From Nymphaea colorata (Eukaryota; Streptophyta; Magnoliopsida; Nymphaeales; Nymphaeaceae): a stretch of DNA of 64,000 bases. The stretch lies in NCBI RefSeq assembly GCF_008831285.2, contig NC_045146.1, positions 6,460,972 through 6,524,971 on the forward strand, written 5' to 3'. Shown here piece after piece: positions 34,314-46,200 of the stretch; positions within the stretch are counted from its first letter, which is position 1; each line of letters opens with the position of its first letter. The notes beneath the pieces were generated by a model. It was not told where the DNA came from. It was given only the letters and a program-made list of their open reading frames with translations, and ran no database searches. A program made the position numbers and the translations under genes.

Positions 34314-35204
34314 TAGGGGGGGTCTCTCAACCATAGACATCTCTCCTCTCGGTTGCTGCATAAATGGAAGATGGGCACTCAGCAATATGGATAGAGCCAG
34401 TGAGAGATAGGTATAGAGAGAAGGGGGGCATCTATGGGATTGGAGGTATCACAACCGAAGAGAAGAAGAAGATAGTGATGAAGAAGTAGTGGGAAGAAAA
34501 AAACTAGGGCAGCCATCTCAAGAAAAAGTGGCATCTATGAGACTACTACTGCATCTCAAGAACCCCAATGAATGTCATGAGCATTTGAAGAAGAGGGCAT
34601 GACGAGCATCTAAGTGAAAGTTACCTAGTGAAGCAGTAGGACCCCTTGGGGTCCAACTATTTTACCAGCAAAGCATGATTTCATTGTGGCAAAATCCTTA
34701 CAATTTCTCCTCCTCTACAGTGTCTCAACTAGTTATCAAATACGGCCAAATTGAATGATCTTCATTGCAGAATGACACCTGCGACATCACTTCTTCGGTG
34801 CAGCAATTCACCAGTGGCTCTCCAAGATGACCGTCAAGAGGCACACTTGTGATAGATAGAGAAGAAGAGGAGAAGAAATAACAGATTTAGGGATGTTTCG
34901 GGTTTGCTACCAAGATTCCCTAATACCCAGGAATGGATATGGCTAGAGGAAGGTAACGTAAATCCTTTAATTTTGGATGTAAATCGTTTGATTTATTCAA
35001 TAAAATCTTTCTATTGTAAAACATTTTTGTAGTAATATCTTGTAACTGCAAGTGGATCCTCTTGCAGTTACGATATCTAAGGATAGGGCTCTGAGCCACT
35101 ATCCAGCATCTCCTGGGATTGAGAAGTAATAACTAGATATAAATGACATTTAAGTGATTTACTTGTTGTATTTTAGTTAATATGATATGTTTCGCTAGTT
35201 ATTA
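34314..35204. other. Unassigned stretch with a perfect hairpin
   Basis: No frame or known element. It contains the inverted repeat GTAACTGCAAG / CTTGCAGTTAC at 35042-35071 (11 bp stem, 8 base loop). The part next to 35205 may belong to the LTR of the minus-strand copia remnant. Confidence 0.4.
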
Positions 35205-36530
35205 CATCTATAATGAATGATTTAAATGGTTGAAACTAAATGTTTATATCTTAGCCTCAAATGGGTTACATGCTTGGTAAACAAATCTTGAGCTATTCCC
35301 TTAGTTAAGGGATCAACTACTATGTCACTGGTAGGCATATAGTCAACTGAGATTTCATTTTCTCAATCATTTTATGGACATAATGATATTTCACCATTAT
35401 ATGTTTACTCTTTGAGCTAATGACTCTATTTTTCATAAGTGATATCGCTGCCTGATTATGACAGTATAGTTGAACTGGTTCATTATCAAGATCTAATTTT
35501 AAGTCATTACATGCTACATACTCTGCTTCTTGTGTGTGTTGAGGAACACATCCCTGTTTCTTATAGGACCAGGCTATCGCTCCTCCTTCAAAGAGAAACA
35601 TGTATTCAAATGTGGATTTACTATCGTCTTTACAACCAGTGAAATCTACATTGGAATAGCCAACTAGAGTTAGCTCATCGGCTTGGTAGGACAATTTTTA
35701 GTCATTTCGTTTCTTTTAATATACTGAAAAATTCTTTGAACTGTTTACTAGTGAGTCAAACCAGGATTACTTTGATAATAACTCACAAGACCGATAGGAA
35801 AGCTTATGTCTGGTTTTGTGTAAAACTCGCCATTAGTCTACCTTTAAATTTCTCGACTGATCCGTCAGCTTTATATTTTTTCTTTAGTACTCATTTACAC
35901 CCAATGAGTTTTTTATCATTAGGGAGATCTACTAATTCCTAGCTTTTATTTTGTTCTATAGATTGATTTCCTCATCCATAGAATTTACACAATTTGATGA
36001 TTCATGCGAGTTTATGGCTTCGTCATATGTCAGACTATCGGACATTTCATCAGTATCTGCTAATAGCATAACTCCTCTGCAAGATATAGATAGTAATTAC
36101 TCAAATATGAAGGAGGAGTTATAAGTCTTTTATGACCTAACAACGTCTGAGTTGATGAGGTATTCAGATCAGTTGGTTCATTACCAAACTGTTCCTCAGT
36201 TGGTTCATTACCAAACTAATCCTCAGACAAATCGTGCTCAATTGATTCATTATCAAACTGTTCCCCAGTCAGTTCATTATCAGATTGATCTTCTGAGTAA
36301 ATAAGATCATCTAATAGATCGTTATAATCTCCCATTGGACCATTGTCTTTGCTATTGAGTTCTTCTAGGAACTCTACATCTCTACTTTCTACAAGTCTCA
36401 TAGTTGAGTAACAATCTGTAGCCTTTGGATCCTTTTGGATATCCAATAAAACACATCTTACTGATTTGTTTTCTAATTTATCTATTTTTGGATCTAGAAT
36501 TTTTACATGTACTACAGATCCTCATCTCCT
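35205..36530 (-). pseudogene. Ty1/copia remnant D (integrase tail, RT start, RNase H)
   Basis: On the minus strand, in order: HVKILDPKIDKLENKSVRCV and VESRDVEFLEE (end of integrase and linker, about 36530-36300); LPNDKKLIGCK.VLKKKYKA and DGSVEKFKGRL (start of reverse transcriptase, about 35900-35800); then, with the RT body deleted, YQADELTLVGYSNVDFTGCK, GGAIAWSYKKQGCVPQHTQE, AEYVACND, LYCHNQAAISLMKN and KHIMVKYHYVH (RNase H), ending DPLTKGIAQDLFTKHVTHLR in a shifted frame. Sequence details (TKGIAQDLFTKHVTH) differ from remnant C, so this is another copia lineage in the opposite orientation. Confidence 0.8.
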
Positions 36531-37276
36531 GAGATGTCTCTCTTCTATTCTTCTCTTCCTTCTCTTTCCTCGTCCCTCTCTCTAATACCCCTTCTCCCTC
36601 CTCCCAGTTCTCATCCCATGTGTCACGTTTCCTAATTAGCCCCACTTAGCTTAGATTAGCCAACACCATTCAGAGATGCATTAATGGTGGTTATTTCACT
36701 ATATCATGCACTGGTTAAAATGAGAATCTTGCAAGTGCTTAGTTCTTAAATAGATAATGCAGTGAACCAAGACCAACTTGAGACGTCGACATATGTTTGA
36801 AAGATCTAAATGGTACTTTGTTATTGATTCAAAAGAAAATCAATTTATGGTCTTTAAAGATATTTTTAGCTTTTAGTAGTGACCGGGTCCTAGTTTTTCA
36901 TGAATGCTTCCTGGAAATCCATTGTGTTTGCACACGTGATTAGTTTCAAAGGTAACGTGTTAAAAATTATTGCTTTTTAATTGTTTTTCGAGTAACGGTT
37001 GTCAAAAGAGAATTGGTTTTCCAAATCATAACACCAATTACTTCGAGTTCATTATAAAGGAGGAGATTTTTTTGGCCTGCTTGAAAACAAAATTTCTCAA
37101 AATATTATAAGCCAAATATATAAGATGATTTATTATTAATAGATATCTAGTCATATATAGGTAATAGAATAAGGTCTTAGATTATTCGTGACTCCTTTCC
37201 CCATCAAACCTGACCAGATGTTTTGGTCATTCCGAACTGAAAGCCGACCATTTTCTAGTTGGGCGCACTGGCCATG

Positions 37277-37278
<2 letters not shown>

Positions 37279-37333
<55 letters not shown>
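37279..37333. repeat. (AT)27 microsatellite
   Basis: Uninterrupted AT dinucleotides. Confidence 0.97.
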
Positions 37334-37336
<3 letters not shown>

Positions 37337-38298
37337 TATTTGCTAGTCAAGTAGGGGTCGATGGAAATGGTTTGGGTTCGGGCTGAATCAATCCTGACAG
37401 AATTTGATCTAATCATTTTTTTTTAATGGATCCAGATTAATAATTGGACCTTTTTTTTAAATAAAGGAATTCAGATACAACAAGCACACATTTATATGCA
37501 ATAGAGTCAGATTTGCTGTCAGATCGAATAACAAAATCGGATATGAGTTCAGTTATGCAACTAGATTTATCTTGAACCTGAATCCAACTAGCTAGTAAAT
37601 CATTATGTTTGCAGCTCATCAAAAGGAAAAGTCGTAAAACACAGAATACCTAAGCCGGCCCATTTCTAGGTTGATAAGAGGCTGGAAAATGGAGATTTTT
37701 TTTTTCGACAATGTTCCGTTTCTGTACGTTGAAAATGGATTTTTAGCAGCCAAACAAATGATGTACCATGCAGGATTTTTTAATATTTATTTAAGGAAAG
37801 TTGTTTTCGGTATAAGAAGACTAAAGCCATACTTTTATGCCTGTGAGATTCTTACTTTCTTCAAGTTCTTAGTACTTATAGTACCACCCGGTTAGACTAC
37901 ATGATGTAGTAACTTGTGGTAACAATTTTTTACTAAAAGTCCCAAGGTTTCCTCCTTGTCAGTTGTCATGCAAACGCAACAAAACCCAAATGTTGTGTCG
38001 TGGCGGAAGGAGATGCAGTTGATCCATTTCAATGCTGGATGGATGATCGAGTGCTCAATCTCTGGCAGTATAAAAGTAAAGCTCGCAGGCCACATTTAAT
38101 TGTACCATCGTTAACCACCAACACCTCCTACTTGTGCATGAAAGTTCGTGCGATCAGTATGGTTGATAATGAAAATGCCCTTGTTTGATAAAAATAAGTG
38201 AGAAAAAGAAAACAAAAAAAATGAAAAGACTCAAAATGACAATTCTTTTTCAAAAAATTCAACAATGTCTCCTTTGTTCCTTTTGGCGTACATTTGTC

Positions 38299-38320
38299 GC
38301 ATGCACCGAGCAGTGCATGC
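38299..38320. repeat. Hairpin with paired CATGCA (RY) words
   Basis: GCATGCAC / GTGCATGC around a six-base loop (CGAGCA). CATGCA is the RY word bound by B3-type seed factors. It lies 560 bp beyond the stop of the peptide gene. Function is unproven. Confidence 0.4.
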
Positions 38321-38876
38321 AACTCAAACTACTCCCCCTCCCCTTTCCCTTGGGGCCACACCCACACCGAAACAAGCGCTCACATCCAAATGAATCCAAC
38401 TATTTATTTAGTTTTTAAAGGAAGGGGATGGGAGCCCTAACTGAGTGGGGTTGACAGTACACTTTTTCAACTATGCCAACTCCTCACCATTTGCAACTGG
38501 CAATTTGACTTTTCCTAGTTCACCAGCCCGGCCAGTTATATATTACACTTTTTAAAGCTTTTAATTTTTAAAAGAGCTTCCTTTTGTATGACCAAAAAAA
38601 ACAATTTTACCGTTAGTTTCCTTTAAATTCTTAGGTATATAGAATGATTATGATGATTATATAGTAACACGAGCAGTCACTGTCTTAGCCAGCCGGAGCT
38701 TCATTTACTGGTGATGTATCATCACCTTTAAGTTGAACAAGGTAACAGTTTTATACCTTGGACGCATCTTCTCACACAATCTAACAAAAGTAGGACTAGA
38801 AACAAAAAGATACAACAGTTACACGTGGTACTAGATCAGATATTGGACGACTAACTAAGCGGTAGGTAATTGCTGT

Positions 38877-40610
38877 TCAGCTTCGTCCTGCTGGAGTTCT
38901 AGGATCATGGCTTTTGTTGGGGCCGGATTCGTAGTCGTCTCTCGATATCTCCATCTCCATGCGTCCATGAACAAAATTTTCTTCTGTCATTGTCATCATC
39001 GCCTCCTGACCAATCACCTGCAAAACCAATGACAATGAATCTATGAATTCAATGAAGAGGATCACTTCAGTGGTTGCGTGCTCACTTCACCTCTCTGCAC
39101 TCAACACTCAACAAATGTGCACCAAGGAAAGGAAAAGAAGAAAAGAAGGTGGTGACATTTTAGAATTTTTTCACAAACCTTTGTGCATTTTAGTCTTTTT
39201 AATATTTTCATAATTTCCATTTTATCCTTTCAAAAGTCTCCCTTTTTCACTTCAATATGGGCATTTTTGTCATTACTTACCCATGTTCATGCACACGAAT
39301 GCACACATAACCAGCTTGGCCTGTACATGAAGTGCTCCCTCCACAATAAGCTTGGGTTCCGTAAATAGATACAGCGCGTGACTATGGTCCGCACGTACCA
39401 AAAATAGCATCTAAGGATGTAATAAGATCTAATTCAAATGGGATATGCCTTATACCGCATCAAGTTTATCAGAATGAAAAGAAAGTTTATACGATATCCC
39501 AATCCAAATTTAAATTTGAAATCTGAATCTGACTTTCAAATTCACAATCAATCCCATGTGCATTGTTACATACTAAAAACTAACTTTTTAATTGTATGGA
39601 TATTTGATGTACGATGTTTATCTGAAAGTAATTTCGAATTTGAATCACTTATTAAAAAATGAACCCATGTCTCCGATCTGATTTCTCAATTGGATGTTAT
39701 AATTATTTTCTATATCCAGCCTTTTTAAATTAATTCAGTAAGATATCTGATCCTCATTCGTTCCATCGACATTTTTAATGGCAACCACTATGCAACATGG
39801 TCTCCTGATAATAGATGATTTTTATCCTTAAGATGGCTGACATGGAGTCCATTTCTTTTCCCGGAGGGCCCCATCATGTGGCTGGACTGTTGAACAACCA
39901 GATTTTTTACTCTGTAAATGCCCTGATTTTACCAAGGAGGAACTACGTTTTCCGAGTCTAAATCACCAAATCAATAGTGTACCCAAATTCCTCCCTCCAC
40001 ATTCATTAACCAACTTTTCTGCTAAAGATACCAGGCTCCAGTGGAGGAAAGAGAACGTAGAAGGGACTTCTCAAATCTCAAGATATTAAAGCAGAGAAAG
40101 ATGGAAGAACATGACAAATAGATGAACTAAAATGCCAAGATTGAAGGACAAAGAGCAGAAAAAAAACAGTTTGCTTTCCTTGATTCTTTCTAACAGGGGA
40201 GGGGGTGTCCATCGCTTGTGATAAAAACAGAGCAAAACTCCAAGGATCCATCAAAGGAGGGCAGAGGGAGAACAAATGAAAGGAAAAGAATGGAAGAAAA
40301 ATAAATAACATGAAGACGAAGAAAGTTGATCAATCACAAACGAAGTACCTGCTGTTCTGCTTCTGTCATGGAAGAACCTTGAGCGCTTGCCACTAACAGG
40401 ATCCCTGTGAGAAGCACGCGAGTAGAATATAATCAGCATATTGCCATATGCGGACATATTTTTCTTCCAATTTCCAAGTTCTCAATAAATAAGAAAGAGG
40501 ATCTTACTCGACAGGGGAACAGCTTCAGACGAAAGCAGATGTGAGAGACCCAAGACGAAAATGATCAATACCACAGGAAGAGCCTTCAACTGATAATCTT
40601 TTCCCATCAT
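38877..40610 (-). CDS. PSY-like sulfated peptide hormone precursor, three exons
   Basis: Exons (minus strand): 40610-40508, 40404-40349 and 39017-38877, with introns of 103 and 1331 bp that all have GT...AG borders and join in frame. The 99-residue product opens with MMGKDYQLKALPVVLIIFVL and GLSHLLSSEA, a classic signal peptide, continues through an acidic, methionine-rich spacer, and ends RMEMEISRDDYESGPNKSHD, PRTPAGRS. The DY-x5-N-x2-HDP-x2-P block matches PSY1-family peptides, in which tyrosine of the Asp-Tyr pair is sulfated in the Golgi and the C-terminal part is released as a growth-promoting signal perceived at the cell surface. Length, domain order and conserved residues fit the family. 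No stop or frameshift is present. A TATA box lies 100 bp upstream. The start is the first of two adjacent ATGs. The family assignment rests on the motif and architecture alone. Confidence 0.82.
39018..40348 (-). other. Long second intron of the PSY-like gene
   Basis: 1331 bp with GTACTT donor and TTTTGCAG acceptor. It is AT-rich; the stretch around 39420-39700 (words like GATATCCCAATCCAAATTTAAA) resembles a decayed dispersed repeat. No extra exon is needed to keep the frame. Confidence 0.6.
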
Positions 40611-40708
40611 CAACACTCGATCTTCTCCTCTCTTAATAGCCTTATCTCTTTCAAAGACAACCCAGAGCCCTGTGCTTCTCGCTTCTCATGGCAAGGGAGC
40701 CTGGTGGA

Positions 40709-40720
40709 GCATATATAGCC
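40709..40720 (-). promoter_or_regulatory. TATA box of the PSY-like gene
   Basis: GGCTATATATGC on the minus strand, 100 bp upstream of the ATG, predicts a start of transcription near 40680-40686 and a leader of about 70 bases that is purine-rich. A 12-codon upstream frame (ATG at 40689-40687, stop ending 40651) would be included only if transcription starts a few bases further upstream. Confidence 0.55.
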
Positions 40721-40849
40721 ATCCTGCCCACATTGGTGGGTCAGGTCCGATATAAACTAGAGTACTTTTGGATGTCAAAGGCGCAAAGATTGCACCCACC
40801 TTTTCAAAAAAGACCTTTTAACATCTCCCTACCTTTCTTACTACTGAAT

Positions 40850-41000
40850 TGCGGAAAGATATGAACTCGGTTCACCGTATGTGACGTGTGACTAGGAAGT
40901 CCGTCAGGCATATGCCTTGAAGATTGATAGGTTAACAAGCATAAATCTGTACATGTCCCCCACAGTCGTCTCACTATGTCCACATCTAAACGAGGGAAGA
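40850..41000. repeat. Dispersed repeat, copy 1
   Basis: It shares ordered words with 41470-41640: ATATGTGAC(G/A)TGT, (T/A)GATA(G/T)GTTA(A/G)CAAG, (C/G)GTCTCACT(A/G)TGTCCA and ATCTAA(A/C)CGAG. The family is unknown. Confidence 0.55.
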
Positions 41001-41167
41001 CAATTTTATGCCTTAGCAAAGCTAGAAATTTTTCATTTATAAGGAAAACTGGCGACTGTATATTGAAAGATTTTACAGGGACAAAATATAATTTTTCAGT
41101 AGGTTAAATTGAAATGTTTAAAAATTACAAGCAGCAATCTATTAATCTGAAAATTTTGGGGCAGCTG

Positions 41168-41419
41168 GTAGGGCTGCACAATAAGTCGAGCCAGCTTGAG
41201 TTCGATTTGAACTCGATGGTCGAAGCTCGACCCATTTGTAAATGAGTCAAGCTCAAGTTCAAATAGTTAAACAAGTAGCAACTAAACATGTTAAATGAGT
41301 TAAAAGTAACAATACATTCTTAACGAATTAAATGAGTCAAGTTCCAGCTCGAGTTTTTTGAGTCGAACTATCTCAAACTGGCCCTACTCGAGCTCGACTC
41401 AGCTTGTTTGCAATCCTAG
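41168..41419. mobile_element. Probable MITE with TCGAGC-rich ends
   Basis: Left end TAGGGCTGCACAATAAGTCG and right end, reverse-complemented, TAGGATTGCAAACAAGCTGA, followed on both sides by GAGCTCGA-type words. Length is about 250 bp, with no coding sequence. This is a common plant repeat type. A target duplication could not be seen clearly. Confidence 0.5.
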
Positions 41420-41469
41420 TGGTTGGCGCCTGTGCCATCACCCCAAATTGGCTTCGTCTTAGGTCAGTT

Positions 41470-41640
41470 GTTAGCATAGGTAAACTTGGATAACCATATG
41501 TGACATGTAAATAGGAACCCTAAAAAAAATTAATTATGCCCTAAAATTGATATGTTAGCAAGTCTAAATGTTTACGAGGTGCTGACACTTTAGCCGTCTC
41601 ACTGTGTCCAAATCTAACCGAGTGAAACCCCTTTTCCAGA
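41470..41640. repeat. Dispersed repeat, copy 2
   Basis: Partner of 40850-41000 in the same orientation, about 600 bp apart, with the MITE at 41168-41419 lying between them. Confidence 0.55.
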
Positions 41641-43036
41641 TCATTGCATATATAGTTGTTTGCATGTACTGGGCCTCGTTGTAGTGGGATGGTGCTGGCA
41701 CCAAAGAGGAAGTGTAAGGTACAAGTGTTCTTGGGTTGAGATGATGATGGGCCAAATTTGTTGACAAAATTAAAAGTTGTCATAGTGGATGGGAAAGGTT
41801 TAAATCCACCATGAAAGTGGACGAAAAGCAGGTCACTGTGACGGGGCGGGTGAGAGTGAGGAATTGAAAATGGAACGCAGACGCTGATGGCCATAGTTGG
41901 GCACCATGTATGGTGAGATTTTGCGTAAAGTTAAACGAACATCCACTAAAAGTCTCATTAAGCGCTTGTGCGCTTATTGAGGTCTTGTCGAAGTCAACTT
42001 GTTGCACCTCTCGATTAAGTTGACCAGGAAGCCTGTTCAGACTGCTTCTGCGAAATGGACACTACTCAGACCCATTGGCGAAGCTCACAGAAACAGCTGT
42101 GATCAGGCAAACAAGGGCACCATTTAAAAGATAAAAGAAAGAACTGATTTTAACGTGGTTCGGACTTGTGTCCAACATCCGAGAGCTCATATCATCTCAT
42201 TTTATACATGATATTTATGGAGGAAAGTTACAAAAAGAATTTTGCATGGTAGACAATAATTTCTTCAAACATGTAACAAGGTGGCATTGTATAACTGCCT
42301 TGGAAACTTGATTTTCATTTTTAAATAAATTTTCAATTTGGCTTGCCTGCCTTTGATTTACGTTATCGTAACCAGCTATAGGAAACGCCTGCCCTTGTTT
42401 TACATTATCTTGACCAGCTGTAGAGAAGCGATTGCCATTGTTATCTCTATCATCATTATCACCTGCCATGTCTTTATCACCGATATTTTTGCTCAAAAAC
42501 ATTATCACCATCATGATTTTTGCTCGCACCCTTATCGCTAACACCATTTGGCTATTGACAAAAGAAGTCTACAAGCGGACTAATGGTGCTGACTTTCACT
42601 CATTCTTCAACTTTATGTCTCTTCTTTCTATGCGCAATCACATCATAAATCTCTTAGTTGCACCCTCGACTTCTGTCTCCCAATTAATGTCGACATAAGT
42701 GGTAGAGTATTTTCAACGCGTTGTCGAAACCTAGATTCATTGAGCTCAATTCTCAATTTGTTCTAAACCTAGCTACTGAAATTTATTGTGTCAAGCTTGC
42801 CTCTTCTATAAACAACGGAAAAACGTCCACTGGATAAATGAAACAGTCAAAATGATGCTCAGAGAAAAAGGGAAAGGTGCAACCAAGAACGGCCATTTGA
42901 AAAGGCAATAGATTTTCCTGTGCATCAAAATTTACATATGCTGCGGAAACAAAATGAAGCCAATCCACTCTCGCCTCTTCCCTAGAGAGGTTCCTATTCT
43001 TAAGTATACAAATCCCAAGTGTTGGCGGCACTCTTA

Positions 43037-43266
43037 GGAGGCATTTGATAGCCCTGGATTTGAGGTCCACGGTGATTTGAGATCAGTGAGAATCTCAGAT
43101 CCGCAGATTTTAAGTTGAGACTTCCTCCTATCTGACCTCAAATCCATGGTTTGGCCATAAAATGAGAATCTCAAATCCTTTACTGTTTGTTTACATCATT
43201 GAGCCCCACATAAAAGGGATCTTGGAGCAGCCTTAGATATGAGATCCAAAGCTACCAAACACACCG
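43037..43266. mobile_element. Tourist-like MITE (230 bp)
   Basis: Left end GGAGGCATTTGATAGCCCTGG; right end reverse-complemented CGGTGTGTTTGGTAGCTTTGG, about 13 of 21 matching with the TTTG-TAGC core conserved. It is flanked by TTA on both sides (43034-43036 and 43267-43269), the PIF/Harbinger target. Internal GATTTGAGATC words are self-complementary. It has no coding capacity. Confidence 0.62.
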
Positions 43267-46200
43267 TTAAGGATTTTGCAGTTTCCCTAAAAGGTGCTAA
43301 AAATTCTCTCTTCTAGGATACACTCATTTAGAATCTCGGGAGTCACCGGCCATTCTTTCTTGCTATAAACAATAATTGTTCTCTTCATGTCACCATGGAC
43401 AAATTGAATTACCTTTGCCAGGAATGCAATCACAATAATAGATCGATCTCCATAGCGGGGGATCCCACCCCTATGTTTACATGTGAGTTTTTCCTTACCA
43501 AAAAGGTCACCCTATTCTCCAATGTCCTTTCCCAAGATGGAATTTAATACCCACTCATGATCAACCCTCTTACACAAAAGGTCTTGGTGGTCTTTTGTGA
43601 CTAACCATATTTATGCTGTTTTTTCCCCTTTTATTACATTTTTTAGGCATTATTGGATGTGGGATTTTTTATGAATGTGGGTATTTTTGTGGTGCTGCTC
43701 CCTTTAATTCAAGATCTTGTAGTTTGCTTTGGTGAGTGTGGGAATTTTTGTGGTGTTGCACCCTCTCACGCTGTTCTTATATTTTGCTTTCAAATATATG
43801 TATATTGTGCAGTATCTCCAAATTTCAACATTGAAATCTTCTGCTTATCATCTTTATCATCTTTCCCTTTCATGAGAAAATTATGCACCATTTATGTCCT
43901 CCATATGGCAGTCATGAGTGAGATGTTATTATTACAATGGATCCAATTCCAAATTTCTCTCTAGCCATCGTAACTCTTCCAACTCCATTTTATAGCAAAA
44001 AGGACCATATAGCTATGAACAAATTTGACCCTCATTCCAAAGTAGCCACCGTTAAGGAACACCCAAAAAACACATGGATTTGGTCCTTCAGTGCCTTAAA
44101 TATACAACTTTGTATTGCCTTAAATATAAAACATCCTATATGTGAAGTTTTTTGTTTTATCCAGTTCTTCAGTGCACTTTGATGGCTTCTTCCAATTTTT
44201 TGCCAAATTATATCGTCCAGAGGATTGTACTGCTTCTTTCATTGACTTGAATAAGGGTAAAATACAAGTCAGCAGGTAATGGGTTGAGCAGTTTACATAT
44301 ATTCTTGATGAGCTGATCCACAAGATGTTGAATTTCAAGACATGGCAAAGATCCTCAACGATGAGTTGTATGGTATGAGTTTATCTTCTCCAGTCTTGGG
44401 ATCAACCATGACATTTTACCATCACCTACCTTCTACTTTAGACTCTAGCTTCTATCTCTTAATCTCTAATTATATCCCCAAGTATCCCTTTTGAATGCGG
44501 GGATTGTTGTCCTTTTGCATTTGATAGTCTAAAATGCTTCTTGAGCATTATATAGCCTCACTGCTCATTTCAACAACCGGGAAACTAAACAGAGCCTTTC
44601 ACATTATTTTGAAGCCCTAAATAAATGACTTTTTTTTTTGTTAGAAAGCTTGCACAAACCATAACTCAAAGGTAACTGTGATCTTTTTGTTATCCTTTTT
44701 GTCAACTCATAAAAAGTACATCATAATTTTCTTCAACCCATTGATTGTGCCTTGTGGATTCTTGAAAATAAAGTATTTTAGCACTAGCCTATCTGATGGA
44801 AGGCACAATGGCCTGCTATGATGATGTCAGACACCTTATGTTTGGACAATTTTTGAATTGGTATGCTATAGTGGGCTGGCTTGGCTGAATTGTTAAGTTG
44901 GAAAGCAGTGGAATAGACGATAGACCTAGTGACTTTGGGGTCCGTGCCATGCCCATAATTTGATTAAGTATTCCCAACAACATGATACATAATCTTTTTT
45001 AGGAAATCTAGGCATACCCAGGTCCCTCAATGCCACTGTGTACCCAGTGCATCATCTGGGTTGGCCATTCTAGGTGGTACTTATGTTTGAGCGTTGCTAT
45101 TATAATGACATTAATCTCTAAATCCCTTGTTAGCTATGTTTTAAATGGAATTCACAGTGAGCACCTTGATGTCTTAATCATCACAAATGTATGTATTAAA
45201 GCACTTAAACTGAGACAAACACATGCTATTTATGAATGAAACATAATACATTTATTTCATTGTTAAATTCCCAATGCTTAAATGCTGCTAGTCACTGAGA
45301 AACACGTTGTTGCTCAACTAAGAAAAGTAAGAAATAAAATAAAATAAACTATATGAGAACACTAGTGTATAACACCTTAGTACCTTAATTTACTTCATAG
45401 GAATTACAGTTGTATATATGCAACACATTCCCTTTAAACCCTAGAATAACAGGGTGGATGAACAAGATCCCGTGAGTCTAGAAGTGATGCTACATGCTAA
45501 CATCTTTGTGTAATATACATACATATTTTCAGAATATATTAGGAACATGAAAAGGTCAACTTTAATCTATAATACTGAAATGTATTTATCAACCAAAAAG
45601 AAAACCCATGCTACCACAGTATTGAAGATTTCTTAACCTTTTTAATATGTTGTGTGTGTCATTTGCAAAAACTCCAATGCAATCATTTCCTCCCTCTACT
45701 TTATGTGTAAGAATTCTTCATATTTTAAACTTTTTATTTGTATGTAGTATCTTTTTACTTCAAAGCTCTTAGTTTCTTTTTCTTTTCCAACATTTTCTTG
45801 TATTCTTTGCTAAAACTTTAGTTTTTTGTGATATGTGTGATGACCTTTAGTTCAAGGGCAACCAGCTGTTAAACTAAGTTCAATAAAGAGAAAGACCCCT
45901 TAATCTCGTATCAGGACCTTAAGTTTCCATAGTTTTGTGTATCTCCTGTTAAGTATTGTATCTTCATCTTTTGGTCTTTCTACTGAGTCTGTAGAGCAAA
46001 ATCTAAGCCAGTAGTTCTTACCAAGGTGGCTTTGGGGCTCCAACTATAGTCTAATATACTAACTCAGATCCAGCAGGCCGTAGATGAAAGCTGGAGAGAG
46101 CATGCATTAATGTCTCAATTGCTTTTGTCATAAGAACACATGTATTTGAATGCTTTTATGAAGGCTGCTATACATCATCCTACAAATGATTCAATTGAAA

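Larger units (their letters stand above)
36531..38876. other. Intergenic DNA downstream of the peptide gene
   Basis: There is no supported gene. A word of about 25 bases near 36669-36715 repeats the start of the exon-like block at 26760. The open frame at 38000-38188 and the hydrophobic frames around 37671 have no recognised content. An 8 bp hairpin with two CATGCA words is at 38299-38320. Confidence 0.4.
40721..43036. other. Intergenic DNA with decayed repeats
   Basis: No gene is supported. It contains a pair of diverged repeats (40850-41000 and 41470-41640), a probable MITE (41168-41419) between them, and at 42120-42180 a GATTTTAACGTGGTTCGG word typical of copia LTRs. Minus-strand open frames at 41541-41894 and 42215-42547 are repeat-derived. 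Confidence 0.45.

Noticed and set aside
37671-37895. 74-residue ORF near the copia remnants
   Set aside because: Phe-rich frame from T-rich DNA, no known motif.
41541-41894. 117-residue minus-strand ORF
   Set aside because: It overlaps a dispersed repeat also present at 40850-41000 and has no recognisable family.
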